Assembly (NCBI GenBank): GCA_965249835.1
Contig: CBDFMY010000001.1
Coordinates: forward strand, 62,001-126,000
Source: JAHRAW01 sp965249835
Lineage (GTDB): Bacteria > Pseudomonadota > Gammaproteobacteria > Arenicellales > Poriferihabitantaceae
Reading direction: 5' to 3'
DNA length: 64,000 nt
Part shown: one piece after another, positions 52,475 through 60,503 of the stretch
How positions within the stretch are numbered: the first letter of the stretch is position 1
Layout: each line of letters begins with the position of its first letter
Position numbers and translations under genes: made by a program
Notes under the pieces: model-generated
The model's database searches: none
Seen by the model: only the letters and a program-made list of their open reading frames with translations
Told to the model about the DNA's origin: nothing

Positions 52475-54688
52475 CTACCGATTACCAACCTCCTCAGAAG
52501 CATCCACAGGCGCAGGCGGAAGCCGGTTCGGGTGAGAGGACGGCGATTCTGCTACGGGTTCGGACTGCGGCGCGGGTGCTTTGCTCGGTCGGCGCTGGCC
52601 GACTCGTAACTCCGGTTCGTGGGCGGCAAAATCCCGGCGGGTTGGTCGGTCTGGCGTAACACTTTCCGGGGCGGCTTTGGGCGCACTGCTTTGTCGTCTC
52701 GGTTGGCTCGTTTTGCTACCTTGCGCGGAACTTTGACGACCGCGCCGTTCCGGGCTATTTGGCTTGGGTGACTGTGCCCTCTGCGGGGAAGACGATTTCT
52801 GTGGAGTTTTTGTCTGATCTCTGCGGGTTCCGCCTTGATTGCCGGTGCCGCGTTTTGCCGGTTGCCGTTTATTGGTGGCGCGTCTGGGTTGCGCTCCTCG
52901 GCGGCCAGCCCCTTGTCGGGTGCCTCGGCCGGATGCGGGTTCGGGTTTGCTGGCTTTTTCTTTGTCGGCCGGTTTGGTTTGGTCGGCGGATTTGTTTTCG
53001 GTAATCGCTTTCCACAATCGGCTGATAACCCCACCTTCACGGACCGGCTTTGTTGCCGCATCAATTACATGGGCCGGGGCGATACCTTGCTCCAGTTGCA
53101 CATGGGGCGTCTCGGCCGGCGCGTATTTCAAACTGTCGGTGATGTCTTCTTCCTGACCGGTCAGTTCGACCTGCTGAAGATAACTGGGGATGCCGCTCAT
53201 CGCCTCCAGTTCGTCGCCACGCAGACGCTTGATTTCAAATTGCGGACTGGAGAGTTGCTCCGACGGGATGATAATTATCCGCGATGCCAGTCGAGATTCC
53301 AGTTGATTGACCTCGTGGCGTTTCTCGTTGAGCAGGTAGGTCGCCATGTCCAGCGGCAGAACCACCTGAATCGCCTCGGTGTTTTCTTGCAATGCTTTTT
53401 CTTCAATGAGTCGCAACAAACTCAGCGACGAGGACACCACGTTGCGGATGGTGCCGGTGCCTTCGCATCGCGGACAAACCCGATAGTTGGATTCGCTCAG
53501 CGAGGAACGCAGACGCTGGCGCGACATTTCCAGCAGACCGAAGCGCGATATTTTCCCCACCTGCACGCGCGCACGGTCCGGGTTGAGCGCGTCCTTGAGC
53601 CGCGTTTCCACGGCGCGCTGGCTGCGGCTGATGGTCATGTCGATGAGGTCGATGACCACCAGACCGCCGAGGTCGCGCACGCGTAATTGTCGAGCGATCT
53701 CATCGGCTGCTTCCAGGTTGGTTTGTAGCGCGGTCTCTTCGATGTCCGCGCCCTTGGTGGCACGCGCCGAGTTGACATCAATGGATATCAACGCTTCGGT
53801 GTGGTCAATGACCACCGAGCCGCCGGAAGGCAGTCGCACTTCACGTTTGAACGCCAACCCGATCTGCTGCTCAATCTGAAAGCGCGAGAACAGCGGCACA
53901 GTGTCGCGGTAGAGTTTCAGTTTGTTGAGATTGTGCGGCATCACCTGCTGCATAAAACGCCTGGCGCGCTCGTGAATCTCCTCATCGTCAACGATGATTT
54001 CGGCGATGTCGGCGCCGAGATGATCGCGGATGGAGCGCACAATCAGGTTGCTTTCCTGATGGATCAGGCGCGGCGCTTTGAGTTCCGCGGCGGCGGTTTC
54101 AATGGTGTCCCACAATTTCAGCAGGAAGTCCAAATCCCATTGCAGTTCTTCCGGGTTGCGGCCAATGCCGGCGGTGCGGGCGATTAAGGCGTGTTGGTCG
54201 CCGACATCCAGATTGTCCAGAACCTGGCGCAAGTCGGTTCGCTCGTCGCCGGATACCCGCCGCGAAATTCCGCCGCCTTTGGGGTTGTTCGGCATGAACA
54301 CCAGAAACCGGCCGGCGAGGCTGACGAAGGTGGTCAATGCCGCGCCTTTGGCACCGCGTTCATCCTTGCTTACCTGCACCACCATCTCCTGTCCTTCCTT
54401 GATTTCCTGGGCGATTTTCACGTCGCTCATGGAAGTTTTGGAGTCGTATTGGGCGAAGTAGCCGCGATAGATGTCCTTCAGCGGCAAAAAGCCCTGGCGG
54501 TCGGCGCCGTAATTCACGAAGGCCGCTTCCAGCCCGGGTTCCACTTTGGTGACCACGCCCTTGTAAATGTTGCCTTTTCTCTCGGCACGTATGGCGGATT
54601 CTAGGTCAAGGTCGACCAGGTGTTGTCCATCGACGATAGCGACGCGGAGTTCTTCCGGATGCGTCGCATTAAACAGTATTCTTTTCAT
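52475..54688 (-). CDS. rne: Ribonuclease E
   Basis: A 737-aa endoribonuclease, the central mRNA-decay and rRNA/tRNA-processing enzyme. It starts MKRILFNATHPEELRVAIVD. The S1 domain (about 37-125) contains KGVVTKVEPGLEAAFVNYG. The catalytic Asp residues are in ISIDVNSARATKG and VVIDLIDMT, and the Zn-link is CPRCEGTG near 403, a feature of RNase E/G. The body ends near 510. The C-terminal ~225 residues are Pro/Arg/Gln-rich and disordered, shorter than in E. coli, and probably bind RNA or the membrane. Confidence 0.94.
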   Translation of the reverse strand: MKRILFNATHPEELRVAIVDGQHLVDLDLESAIRAERKGNIYKGVVTKVEPGLEAAFVNYGADRQGFLPLKDIYRGYFAQYDSKTSMSDVKIAQEIKEGQEMVVQVSKDERGAKGAALTTFVSLAGRFLVFMPNNPKGGGISRRVSGDERTDLRQVLDNLDVGDQHALIARTAGIGRNPEELQWDLDFLLKLWDTIETAAAELKAPRLIHQESNLIVRSIRDHLGADIAEIIVDDEEIHERARRFMQQVMPHNLNKLKLYRDTVPLFSRFQIEQQIGLAFKREVRLPSGGSVVIDHTEALISIDVNSARATKGADIEETALQTNLEAADEIARQLRVRDLGGLVVIDLIDMTISRSQRAVETRLKDALNPDRARVQVGKISRFGLLEMSRQRLRSSLSESNYRVCPRCEGTGTIRNVVSSSLSLLRLIEEKALQENTEAIQVVLPLDMATYLLNEKRHEVNQLESRLASRIIIIPSEQLSSPQFEIKRLRGDELEAMSGIPSYLQQVELTGQEEDITDSLKYAPAETPHVQLEQGIAPAHVIDAATKPVREGGVISRLWKAITENKSADQTKPADKEKASKPEPASGRGTRQGAGRRGAQPRRATNKRQPAKRGTGNQGGTRRDQTKTPQKSSSPQRAQSPKPNSPERRGRQSSAQGSKTSQPRRQSSAPKAAPESVTPDRPTRRDFAAHEPELRVGQRRPSKAPAPQSEPVAESPSSHPNRLPPAPVDASEEVGNR

Positions 54689-55333
54689 ATCAATTTCTCC
54701 GTTGCCATGTCAGTCGGAGAGTTGCTCCGCCGAAGTTGGGGCTGTCCCGGCGTCACCGGCCAAAGACAGCGTGTCAGATCAACGCAGGCGCAAAGGGAGA
54801 GACAAGTGCGGGGGGCGGAATCCGGTCACATACCTGCGCACGCATGTGCGCCACATGTGACGAATTCGCCACCTCCATCATTCCCGTGCAAGCGGGAATC
54901 CAGTTTGGTAAGAACAAAAGCCAGCCTTTGTCATTAACCATGTCGCGACTCCCGCAACTCTCGCCGCCGGATTGTTCGGCGTTTGCGTCCTGTTGCCGAA
55001 CTGCCCGCCATCCCTGACGGTAACTGAATCATCGGGACCCAGCCCGATAACGATGGATTAGTGAGGTTGGGTGATCGGCCAATTAGACAATTAGCCAATA
55101 ACAACACCAAACTCTGCGTTGGCGACCGCCCCTTCGGAGCCGCCGCATAACATAAACCTTGTCTCCTGATACCCGGGCGCCTTCGCCCGAATTGTGGTGG
55201 TCAAGCATGACCACCGTCTAAATTTTCATGCGGGTGATTTTGCTTCAAATCTCCCGGCGCCCCCGCAAGTCGCCGAACAAACGGGCGGAATGTAGCAGGT
55301 TGGCAGGGGAAATGCAAGGCATTGTGTTAGGAA
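54689..55333. other. rne upstream region, gene-free
   Basis: About 645 nt between rne and the IS left end. It probably holds the rne promoter and long leader, which in enterobacteria mediates autoregulation. One ATTCCCG-GCGGGAAT palindrome lies at 54878-54903, and a perfect GGTGGTC/GACCACC hairpin at 55196-55215. No open frame with a recognisable product was seen. Confidence 0.55.
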
Positions 55334-56697
55334 TGTTAGGAACACATAAACTGTCCGCTGTTAGAACACATAATCTGTCCGGTTTATGCCAGCTCTTGAG
55401 GGAGGTGATTTATGAGGCGGACAGAAGTGTTACAGGAGATACGACAGATGAGATTTGAAGAGTCATATGGGGGCTGGACCGAGGGTCGTCTGAGCCAGGA
55501 GGAAGCGGCGCAGTTGCTGGGTGTGTGTGAGCGCACCTTTCGTCGTTACATTGATCGTTACGAGGAAGAAGGCCTGGATGGGTTGATCGACAAGCGGCTG
55601 TCTCAGGTATCGCACCGGCGGGCCCCGGTCGATGAGGTTATGCGCATGGTGGATCGGTACCGGAGCCGGCATGATGGCTGGAGTGTCAAGCACTACTACG
55701 CCTGGTATCGGCGCGGCGGCGGTGGGCGTAGCTACAACTGGGTGCGCAAGTCCTTGCAGTCTGCCGGAGCGGTGACGAAGTCATCGGGCCGTGGGCAACA
55801 TCGCAAGCGGCGCGAGCGAGCGCCGGTGCCGGGCGTATTGCTGCACCAGGATGGTAGCACCCATGCCTGGGTGCCGGGACAGACCTGGGATTTGATAGTC
55901 ACCATGGATGATGCCACCAGCCGGCATTACTCCATGTTCTTCTGTGACCAGGAAGGCACCCGGAGCAGTTTCCAGGGGGTACGTGAGGTGGTTGAGGCCG
56001 AGGGCTTGTTTTGCTCGCTGTATACCGACCGGGGCAGCCATTACTGGCACACGCCGACGGCTGGCGGCAAGGTGGACAAGGGCAACTCGACGCAGTTTCG
56101 GCGCGCCTTGCAGCAACTGGGCATAGAGATGATCGCGGCCTACTCGCCGCAAGCCCGAGGGCGCTCCGAGCGGGCCTTTCGCACCCACCAGGAGCGCTTG
56201 GTCAAGGAACTGGCCGCCGCTGGCATCACCGATATGGCTACTGCCAATGAGTATCTCCGGCAGGTGTATCTGCCCGCTTTCAACGAAGAGTTTGAGCAAC
56301 CGCCGCGGGAAGCTGGCTCAGCCTTTGTGCCGGTGCCGGAGGGAGCGCAGTTGGACAACATTTTCTGCGAACGCTACGAGCGCCAAGTAGGCAAGGACAA
56401 CTGCATTGAATTCGGGGGACTGACCCTGCAGATACCGGCAGACCGCCACCGTTACCACCACATCAAAGCTAAAGTGAAGGGGTTACGGCACACCGACGGC
56501 GCCTTGTCTTTGTGGCACGGCCCCCGAAAACTGGCCGGTTATGACGCGGCCGGCCAACTCATCCAGACTGACTTACCGGTGGCTGCTTGATGTCCGCTGC
56601 GCCATCAATAACGGGTGCCTCAGCCAGGCTTCCCGACATCGCCAAAAGCGGACAACTCATGTGTTCTAAAACCGGACATTTCTATTTGTTGCTAACA
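55334..56697 (+). mobile_element. Complete insertion sequence, ISNCY-like, with ~50-bp inverted ends
   Basis: The left end (55334-55382, TGTTAGGAACACATAAACTG...) and right end (56648-56697) are imperfect inverted repeats over about 50 bp. Each consists of two ~24-bp subrepeats containing AACACATA and CTGTCCG, probably transposase sites. The 1.36-kb element carries one transposase gene. No target-site duplication is visible. A 9-bp TGTTAGGAA repeat sits at the left junction. The right end abuts a truncated livF. Confidence 0.85.
55412..56590 (+). CDS. ISNCY-like transposase
   Basis: A 392-aa DDE transposase. An N-terminal helix-turn-helix (LSQEEAAQLLGVCERTFRRYI, about 28-48) precedes the RNase H-like core, with Asp in LHQDGSTHAW, Asp in YTDRGSHYW and Glu in RSERAFRTHQ. 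It appears intact and a ribosome-binding site (GGGAGGTGA) lies just before ATG. Its GC-rich codon use differs from the surrounding genes. Confidence 0.9.
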   Translation: MRRTEVLQEIRQMRFEESYGGWTEGRLSQEEAAQLLGVCERTFRRYIDRYEEEGLDGLIDKRLSQVSHRRAPVDEVMRMVDRYRSRHDGWSVKHYYAWYRRGGGGRSYNWVRKSLQSAGAVTKSSGRGQHRKRRERAPVPGVLLHQDGSTHAWVPGQTWDLIVTMDDATSRHYSMFFCDQEGTRSSFQGVREVVEAEGLFCSLYTDRGSHYWHTPTAGGKVDKGNSTQFRRALQQLGIEMIAAYSPQARGRSERAFRTHQERLVKELAAAGITDMATANEYLRQVYLPAFNEEFEQPPREAGSAFVPVPEGAQLDNIFCERYERQVGKDNCIEFGGLTLQIPADRHRYHHIKAKVKGLRHTDGALSLWHGPRKLAGYDAAGQLIQTDLPVAA

Positions 56698-57033
56698 CTC
56701 AAAGGGCGGCTCAATAACATGGGCGACCAGTTATCCGGCGGCGAGCAACAAATGCTCGCCACCGGTCGCGCGTTGATGCTCAATCCGCACCTGTTGATTC
56801 TGGACGAAGCCACCGAAGGACTTGCGCCGTTGGTGCAACAAGACCTGTGGCAAAAACTTTTTGAAATCAAAAAAACCGGAATCGCTCTGCTTCTCATCGA
56901 CAAAAATATCGACGAACTGGGAAAAATCGGGGACTATCATTACCTCATCGAAAAAGGATCCATCGTCTGGCAAGGAACCTCGGAAGCATTGCTGTCAAAC
57001 AGCGAATTGAAATCTCGCTATCTTGGGATTTAA
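56698..57033 (+). pseudogene. livF: 3' remnant of a branched-chain amino acid ABC transporter ATPase (livF)
   Basis: The last 111 codons of a LivF-type ATPase: RLNNMGDQLSGGEQQMLATG (signature), LLILDEATEGLAPL (Walker B) and a normal C-terminus. The N-terminal half with Walker A is absent. The coding match begins at the exact base after the IS right end, so the IS truncated the gene. The missing half is not on the left side of the IS, so a deletion must have followed. Confidence 0.85.
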
Positions 57034-57034
57034 T

Positions 57035-57213
57035 TTTGTGCTTGCCTATTTTCCGCCATGCTTTGTTGCGCGTCGTCGCTCGGTCGCTCACATACTTAGT
57101 GTATTGCTCACTCCCTCGCTCCTCGCGCGCCTTGCCTGACGAAACATAAACGGCGCACAATTTTGCGCTTGCCTATTTTATTATGGCGACGAAAAGGCAA
57201 GCGCAATGCGTCA
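57035..57213. repeat. Structured intergenic repeat (copy B)
   Basis: Contains the blocks of copy A (52371-52468) with a longer middle (TCGCTCGGTCGCTCACATAC). Its last 30 bases, up to the dapB stop codon, are the inverted counterpart of the first 30 bases of copy A with one mismatch. It separates the livF remnant from the convergent dapB. Confidence 0.6.
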
Positions 57214-58008
57214 TCGTAATCCCAGAACATTCTGCATGGTAAACAACCCCGGTGCTTGGGTCGCGAGCCACTGGGCGGCTTTGAGGGCACCATCGGCAAA
57301 GATACGGCGGTCGGTGGCGCGGTGGGTGATTTCGACTCGTTCGCCATCGCCGATGAACAATACCGTGTGTTCGCCGGCGATGTCGCCGCCGCGGATGGTT
57401 GAAAAACCGATGTCGCCGGATTTGCGTTCGCCGGTATTGCCGTGGCGGGTGAATACGCCGTGTTTGGCGAGGTCTTTGCCCAGCGGTTTGGCTACTGCCT
57501 GACCGAGCGACAGCGCGGTTCCCGAAGGCGCGTCCACTTTATGGCGGTGATGGGCTTCAACGATTTCGATGTCGGTCAGTGGGCCCAGCACGGCGGCGGC
57601 GGTTTCCACCAGCGCCAAACACAAATTGATGCCAACGCTGGTGTTGGATGCCAGCACAATGGGAATGTCATCGGCGGCCTGGCGGATGATCTCTCTGCCT
57701 TTGTCGTCAATGCCGGTGGTGCCGATTACCATACCGCGACCCAACCGCCGACAGGTGTCTACATGCGCCAGAGTGGCGCCCGGCGTGGTGAAATCCACCA
57801 TCAAATCAAAGTCGCCGCTTGTCGCATCGGCACACAATGCAACACCGATGTCACCGCAACCGGCGATGACTCCCGCATCTTTTCCCAGAGAGGGATGGGC
57901 GTCCCGTTCCAGTGCCGTGGCGACCACGACGCCATCCGCGCGCGCGACCGCGTGGATAAGCGCACAACCCATGCGCCCCGAGGCACCGGCGATAGCGAGT
58001 TTGATCAT
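57211..58008 (-). CDS. dapB: 4-hydroxy-tetrahydrodipicolinate reductase
   Basis: A 265-aa enzyme of lysine and diaminopimelate synthesis. NAD(P)-binding GASGRMG is at residues 8-14, VDFTTPGATL follows, and the catalytic EAHHRHKVDAPSGTAL near 155-170 holds the His/Lys pair. Usual length about 270 aa. Stands alone; no lysine-pathway gene neighbours are in view. Confidence 0.95.
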   Translation of the reverse strand: MIKLAIAGASGRMGCALIHAVARADGVVVATALERDAHPSLGKDAGVIAGCGDIGVALCADATSGDFDLMVDFTTPGATLAHVDTCRRLGRGMVIGTTGIDDKGREIIRQAADDIPIVLASNTSVGINLCLALVETAAAVLGPLTDIEIVEAHHRHKVDAPSGTALSLGQAVAKPLGKDLAKHGVFTRHGNTGERKSGDIGFSTIRGGDIAGEHTVLFIGDGERVEITHRATDRRIFADGALKAAQWLATQAPGLFTMQNVLGLR

Positions 58009-58330
58009 GTTTTTTTCCGACTCGGTGGTTTGCTTGATAGATTATCGCCGCAAGATACTTGGAACGCGACCGTCCCGCAAGCCGTGGTTTGGAATCAGCG
58101 CAGTCCTTTTGGTCTAAATTTGGTTAACGAGGCGATGATAATACTTATACCAACCGCCGATTCAGTGGTTTTGACGATTTCATCTTGGTATGTAAATGGT
58201 ATAGTTCGGTGTTTGGATTTTAACGCACGCTACTATAATGTATGCTGATTACACCAACGAGGAGAACTTTACATCGGTTGCGGTGATCATATCGTAGCAA
58301 TTTCTAAAACACTAAACTGAGGAGAATTAA
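58009..58330 (+). promoter_or_regulatory. proX upstream region with likely promoter
   Basis: TATAAT at 58234-58239 with a weak TTTGGA-type -35 about 16 nt before it. TTATACCA (about 58145) and TGGTATAG (about 58198) form a spaced inverted repeat upstream that could bind a regulator. A strong Shine-Dalgarno (GAGGAG) precedes the proX ATG. No gene is seen in these 322 nt. Confidence 0.5.
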
Positions 58331-59284
58331 ATGAAATTAGGTGAATCCAAATCAATCCGCGCAATGGTGCTCGCCGGATGTGTGTCACTGCTGGCAGCAA
58401 CAGGTGTTGCTCAAGCGCAAGACAGTACTGCACCAATCGTTATCCCGATTCACAACTGGTCAAGTCAGATCGTTATGGCATATGTTATTGGCGGCATGTT
58501 CGAAAGCATGGGCAATAACGTTGAGTACGTTCCTGCTGACACCCAGGCTGTTTACGAATCTATTCGTAACGGCGACGTAACCATTTCCCACGAAGTTTGG
58601 CAATCCACTTTCGGCAAGTCGTTTTACAACGCGATGGCCGCTGGCGGTGTCATCGATGCTGGTACCCATTCTGCAAGTACACTCGAAGAAATGGGTGTGC
58701 CAACCTGGGTTGTCGATGATGGACTTTGTCCTGGTCTTCCAAACTGGGAAGCGCTTAAAGACTGTAGTGCAAACTTCACGACCCCTGATTCAGAAGGCAA
58801 AGGCCGCTGGTTGGAAGGTCCACAAAGCTGGCACGGTGATCTTATGCCTGAACGTCTCGCAGCCCTTGGCCTCAGTGACAACTGGGTGGTTAAATTTGCC
58901 GGTGGTGCTGATGCACTGTGGGCTGAGTTAGCATCTGCAAAAAAAGAAGGTCGTGGTACTGTAATCTTTAACTGGACTCCAAACTTCACTGATGCGGATG
59001 GTTTCACCTTTATCGAATTTCCGCCTTACTTTGATGGCTGTCGAAAAGCCGATGGTGGCGACGGTAGTTGTGGATCACCTAAAGGCTGGTTGAAAAAAGC
59101 AGCGAACTACAAGTTCCCAAAAACCCATCCTGCGGCCTACACGGCCTTTTCCAAATTGGATTTTTCAACCACACAAATCGGTCAAATGGCTGCTTTAGTG
59201 GACACCGCCGGAATGGATCACAAAGACGCTGGCACCAAGTGGTTGGCTGACAACGAAGACGTTTGGAAGCGTTGGACCAAATAA
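58331..59284 (+). CDS. proX: Glycine betaine/proline-type ABC transporter substrate-binding protein
   Basis: A 317-aa periplasmic protein. A signal peptide (hydrophobic core about 12-26, cleavage after AQAQ) precedes an OpuAC/ProX fold. Conserved Trp residues suited to an aromatic cage for quaternary amines are present (HNWSSQIV, HEVWQST, WGELM-like stretches), and GLCPGLPNWEALKDC contains a Cys pair that may form a disulfide. It is separated from proV by a terminator, as expected for a binding protein made in excess. Ligand may be glycine betaine, choline or a relative. Confidence 0.88.
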   Translation: MKLGESKSIRAMVLAGCVSLLAATGVAQAQDSTAPIVIPIHNWSSQIVMAYVIGGMFESMGNNVEYVPADTQAVYESIRNGDVTISHEVWQSTFGKSFYNAMAAGGVIDAGTHSASTLEEMGVPTWVVDDGLCPGLPNWEALKDCSANFTTPDSEGKGRWLEGPQSWHGDLMPERLAALGLSDNWVVKFAGGADALWAELASAKKEGRGTVIFNWTPNFTDADGFTFIEFPPYFDGCRKADGGDGSCGSPKGWLKKAANYKFPKTHPAAYTAFSKLDFSTTQIGQMAALVDTAGMDHKDAGTKWLADNEDVWKRWTK

Positions 59285-59315
59285 ATCAGGCAAAGCATCG
59301 TAACTGATGTACTAA

Positions 59316-59355
59316 GGCCCCCATGGCGCAGTATTAAGCCAGGGGGCTTTTTTTT
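59316..59355 (+). terminator. Rho-independent terminator after proX
   Basis: A GC-rich stem (GCCCCC-TGGC against GCCA-GGGGGC) around an AT-rich loop is followed by eight T residues. It lies between proX and proV and may be partial, letting a fraction of transcripts read into proVW. Confidence 0.85.
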
Positions 59356-59426
59356 GGGATTAGAATATTTTTCACCCACAAAAATGTGGTAGTTTTATGC
59401 TGTAATAACAATATCAGAACCTAATT

Positions 59427-60503
59427 ATGTCTTCAGAAACAGCAACTTCAGATTCAAACCAACCCGTTATCCGTTGTGATTCGGTTTACAAAATTTTCGG
59501 TGCCAATGCGAAAAGCATGTTGCAAGATTCAGGTGGTATGGTCGACGCAGCGAAATTTCAGGAGGCAGGTTGCATTGTCGGTGTTAACAATGCGTCGTTT
59601 GAGGTTCATGCCGGCGAACTTCTGATCATTATGGGTTTGTCCGGATCAGGGAAATCGACCCTGTTGCGTTGTATTTCAAGGTTAACCGATGCCACCGCCG
59701 GAAATATCTACATTGACGGTGAAGACATTTTGTCGATGAACAATAAGATTCTGATCGAATTGCGCCGCAGTAAAATGGGCATGGTGTTTCAGAGTTTTGC
59801 ATTGTTACCCCATAAGACGGTACTGGAGAATATTGCCTTTCCTTTGCAGGTAAAAGGGGTAAGCACACAAGACAGTATTAAGCGTGCCAAAGAAATGGTA
59901 GATCTCGTGAGCTTAACCGGACGCGAAAACTATTTTCCACGAGAGCTTTCCGGTGGTCAGCAGCAGCGTGTAGGCATTGCCCGTTCCCTCGCCATCGAAC
60001 CCGATATCTGGTTTCTCGACGAACCTTTTTCGGCCCTTGATCCGTTGATTCGCAAAGAAATGCAAGATGAGTTTTTGAGATTACAAAGTGTGCTCAGCAA
60101 AACCATCTTGTTCGTAACCCACGATTTCGATGAGGCTTTGCGACTGGCAGATCGTATCGCCATTATGAAGGATGGCATCATCGAACAACTGGATACGCCG
60201 GCAAATATTGTCTTGAACCCTGCCACCGAATATGTGCAAAAGTTCACCCAGGAAGTTCCTCGAGAAAAAGTATTAAAGATCGAGTCGGTTATGGATCCCT
60301 TCGATCCCAAAGAAGATGTTAACGATCTGCGAGTTTCTAAAGATGCCATCATCGAAACTGTGGCTGAATCCGTGCTGAACTCTGGAAAGCCGGTAACCGT
60401 TGTTGACGAGACTGGTGAAGTTGTTGGTGCCATACACGGCTCCAAAGTAGTCAACATACTCTTCGGTGGTCATACTAACCAGTCGGGCAAACAAGCATCA
60501 TGA
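59427..60503 (+). CDS. proV: Glycine betaine-type ABC transporter ATP-binding protein
   Basis: A 358-aa ATPase of the ProV/OpuAA family: Walker A GLSGSGKST, Q-loop VFQSFALLPHKTVL, signature LSGGQQQRVGIARS, Walker B WFLDEPFSALD, and H-loop VTHDFDEA. The extra N-terminal ~60 residues with a conserved SVYKIFG start are normal for ProV. A C-terminal CBS-like tail (about 290-345) may sense ionic strength. It overlaps proW by 4 nt. Confidence 0.93.
   Translation: MSSETATSDSNQPVIRCDSVYKIFGANAKSMLQDSGGMVDAAKFQEAGCIVGVNNASFEVHAGELLIIMGLSGSGKSTLLRCISRLTDATAGNIYIDGEDILSMNNKILIELRRSKMGMVFQSFALLPHKTVLENIAFPLQVKGVSTQDSIKRAKEMVDLVSLTGRENYFPRELSGGQQQRVGIARSLAIEPDIWFLDEPFSALDPLIRKEMQDEFLRLQSVLSKTILFVTHDFDEALRLADRIAIMKDGIIEQLDTPANIVLNPATEYVQKFTQEVPREKVLKIESVMDPFDPKEDVNDLRVSKDAIIETVAESVLNSGKPVTVVDETGEVVGAIHGSKVVNILFGGHTNQSGKQAS

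Noticed and set aside
52835..53686. 283-codon plus-strand frame
   Set aside because: Antisense to rne, low-complexity in the region opposite the disordered tail, no family resemblance.
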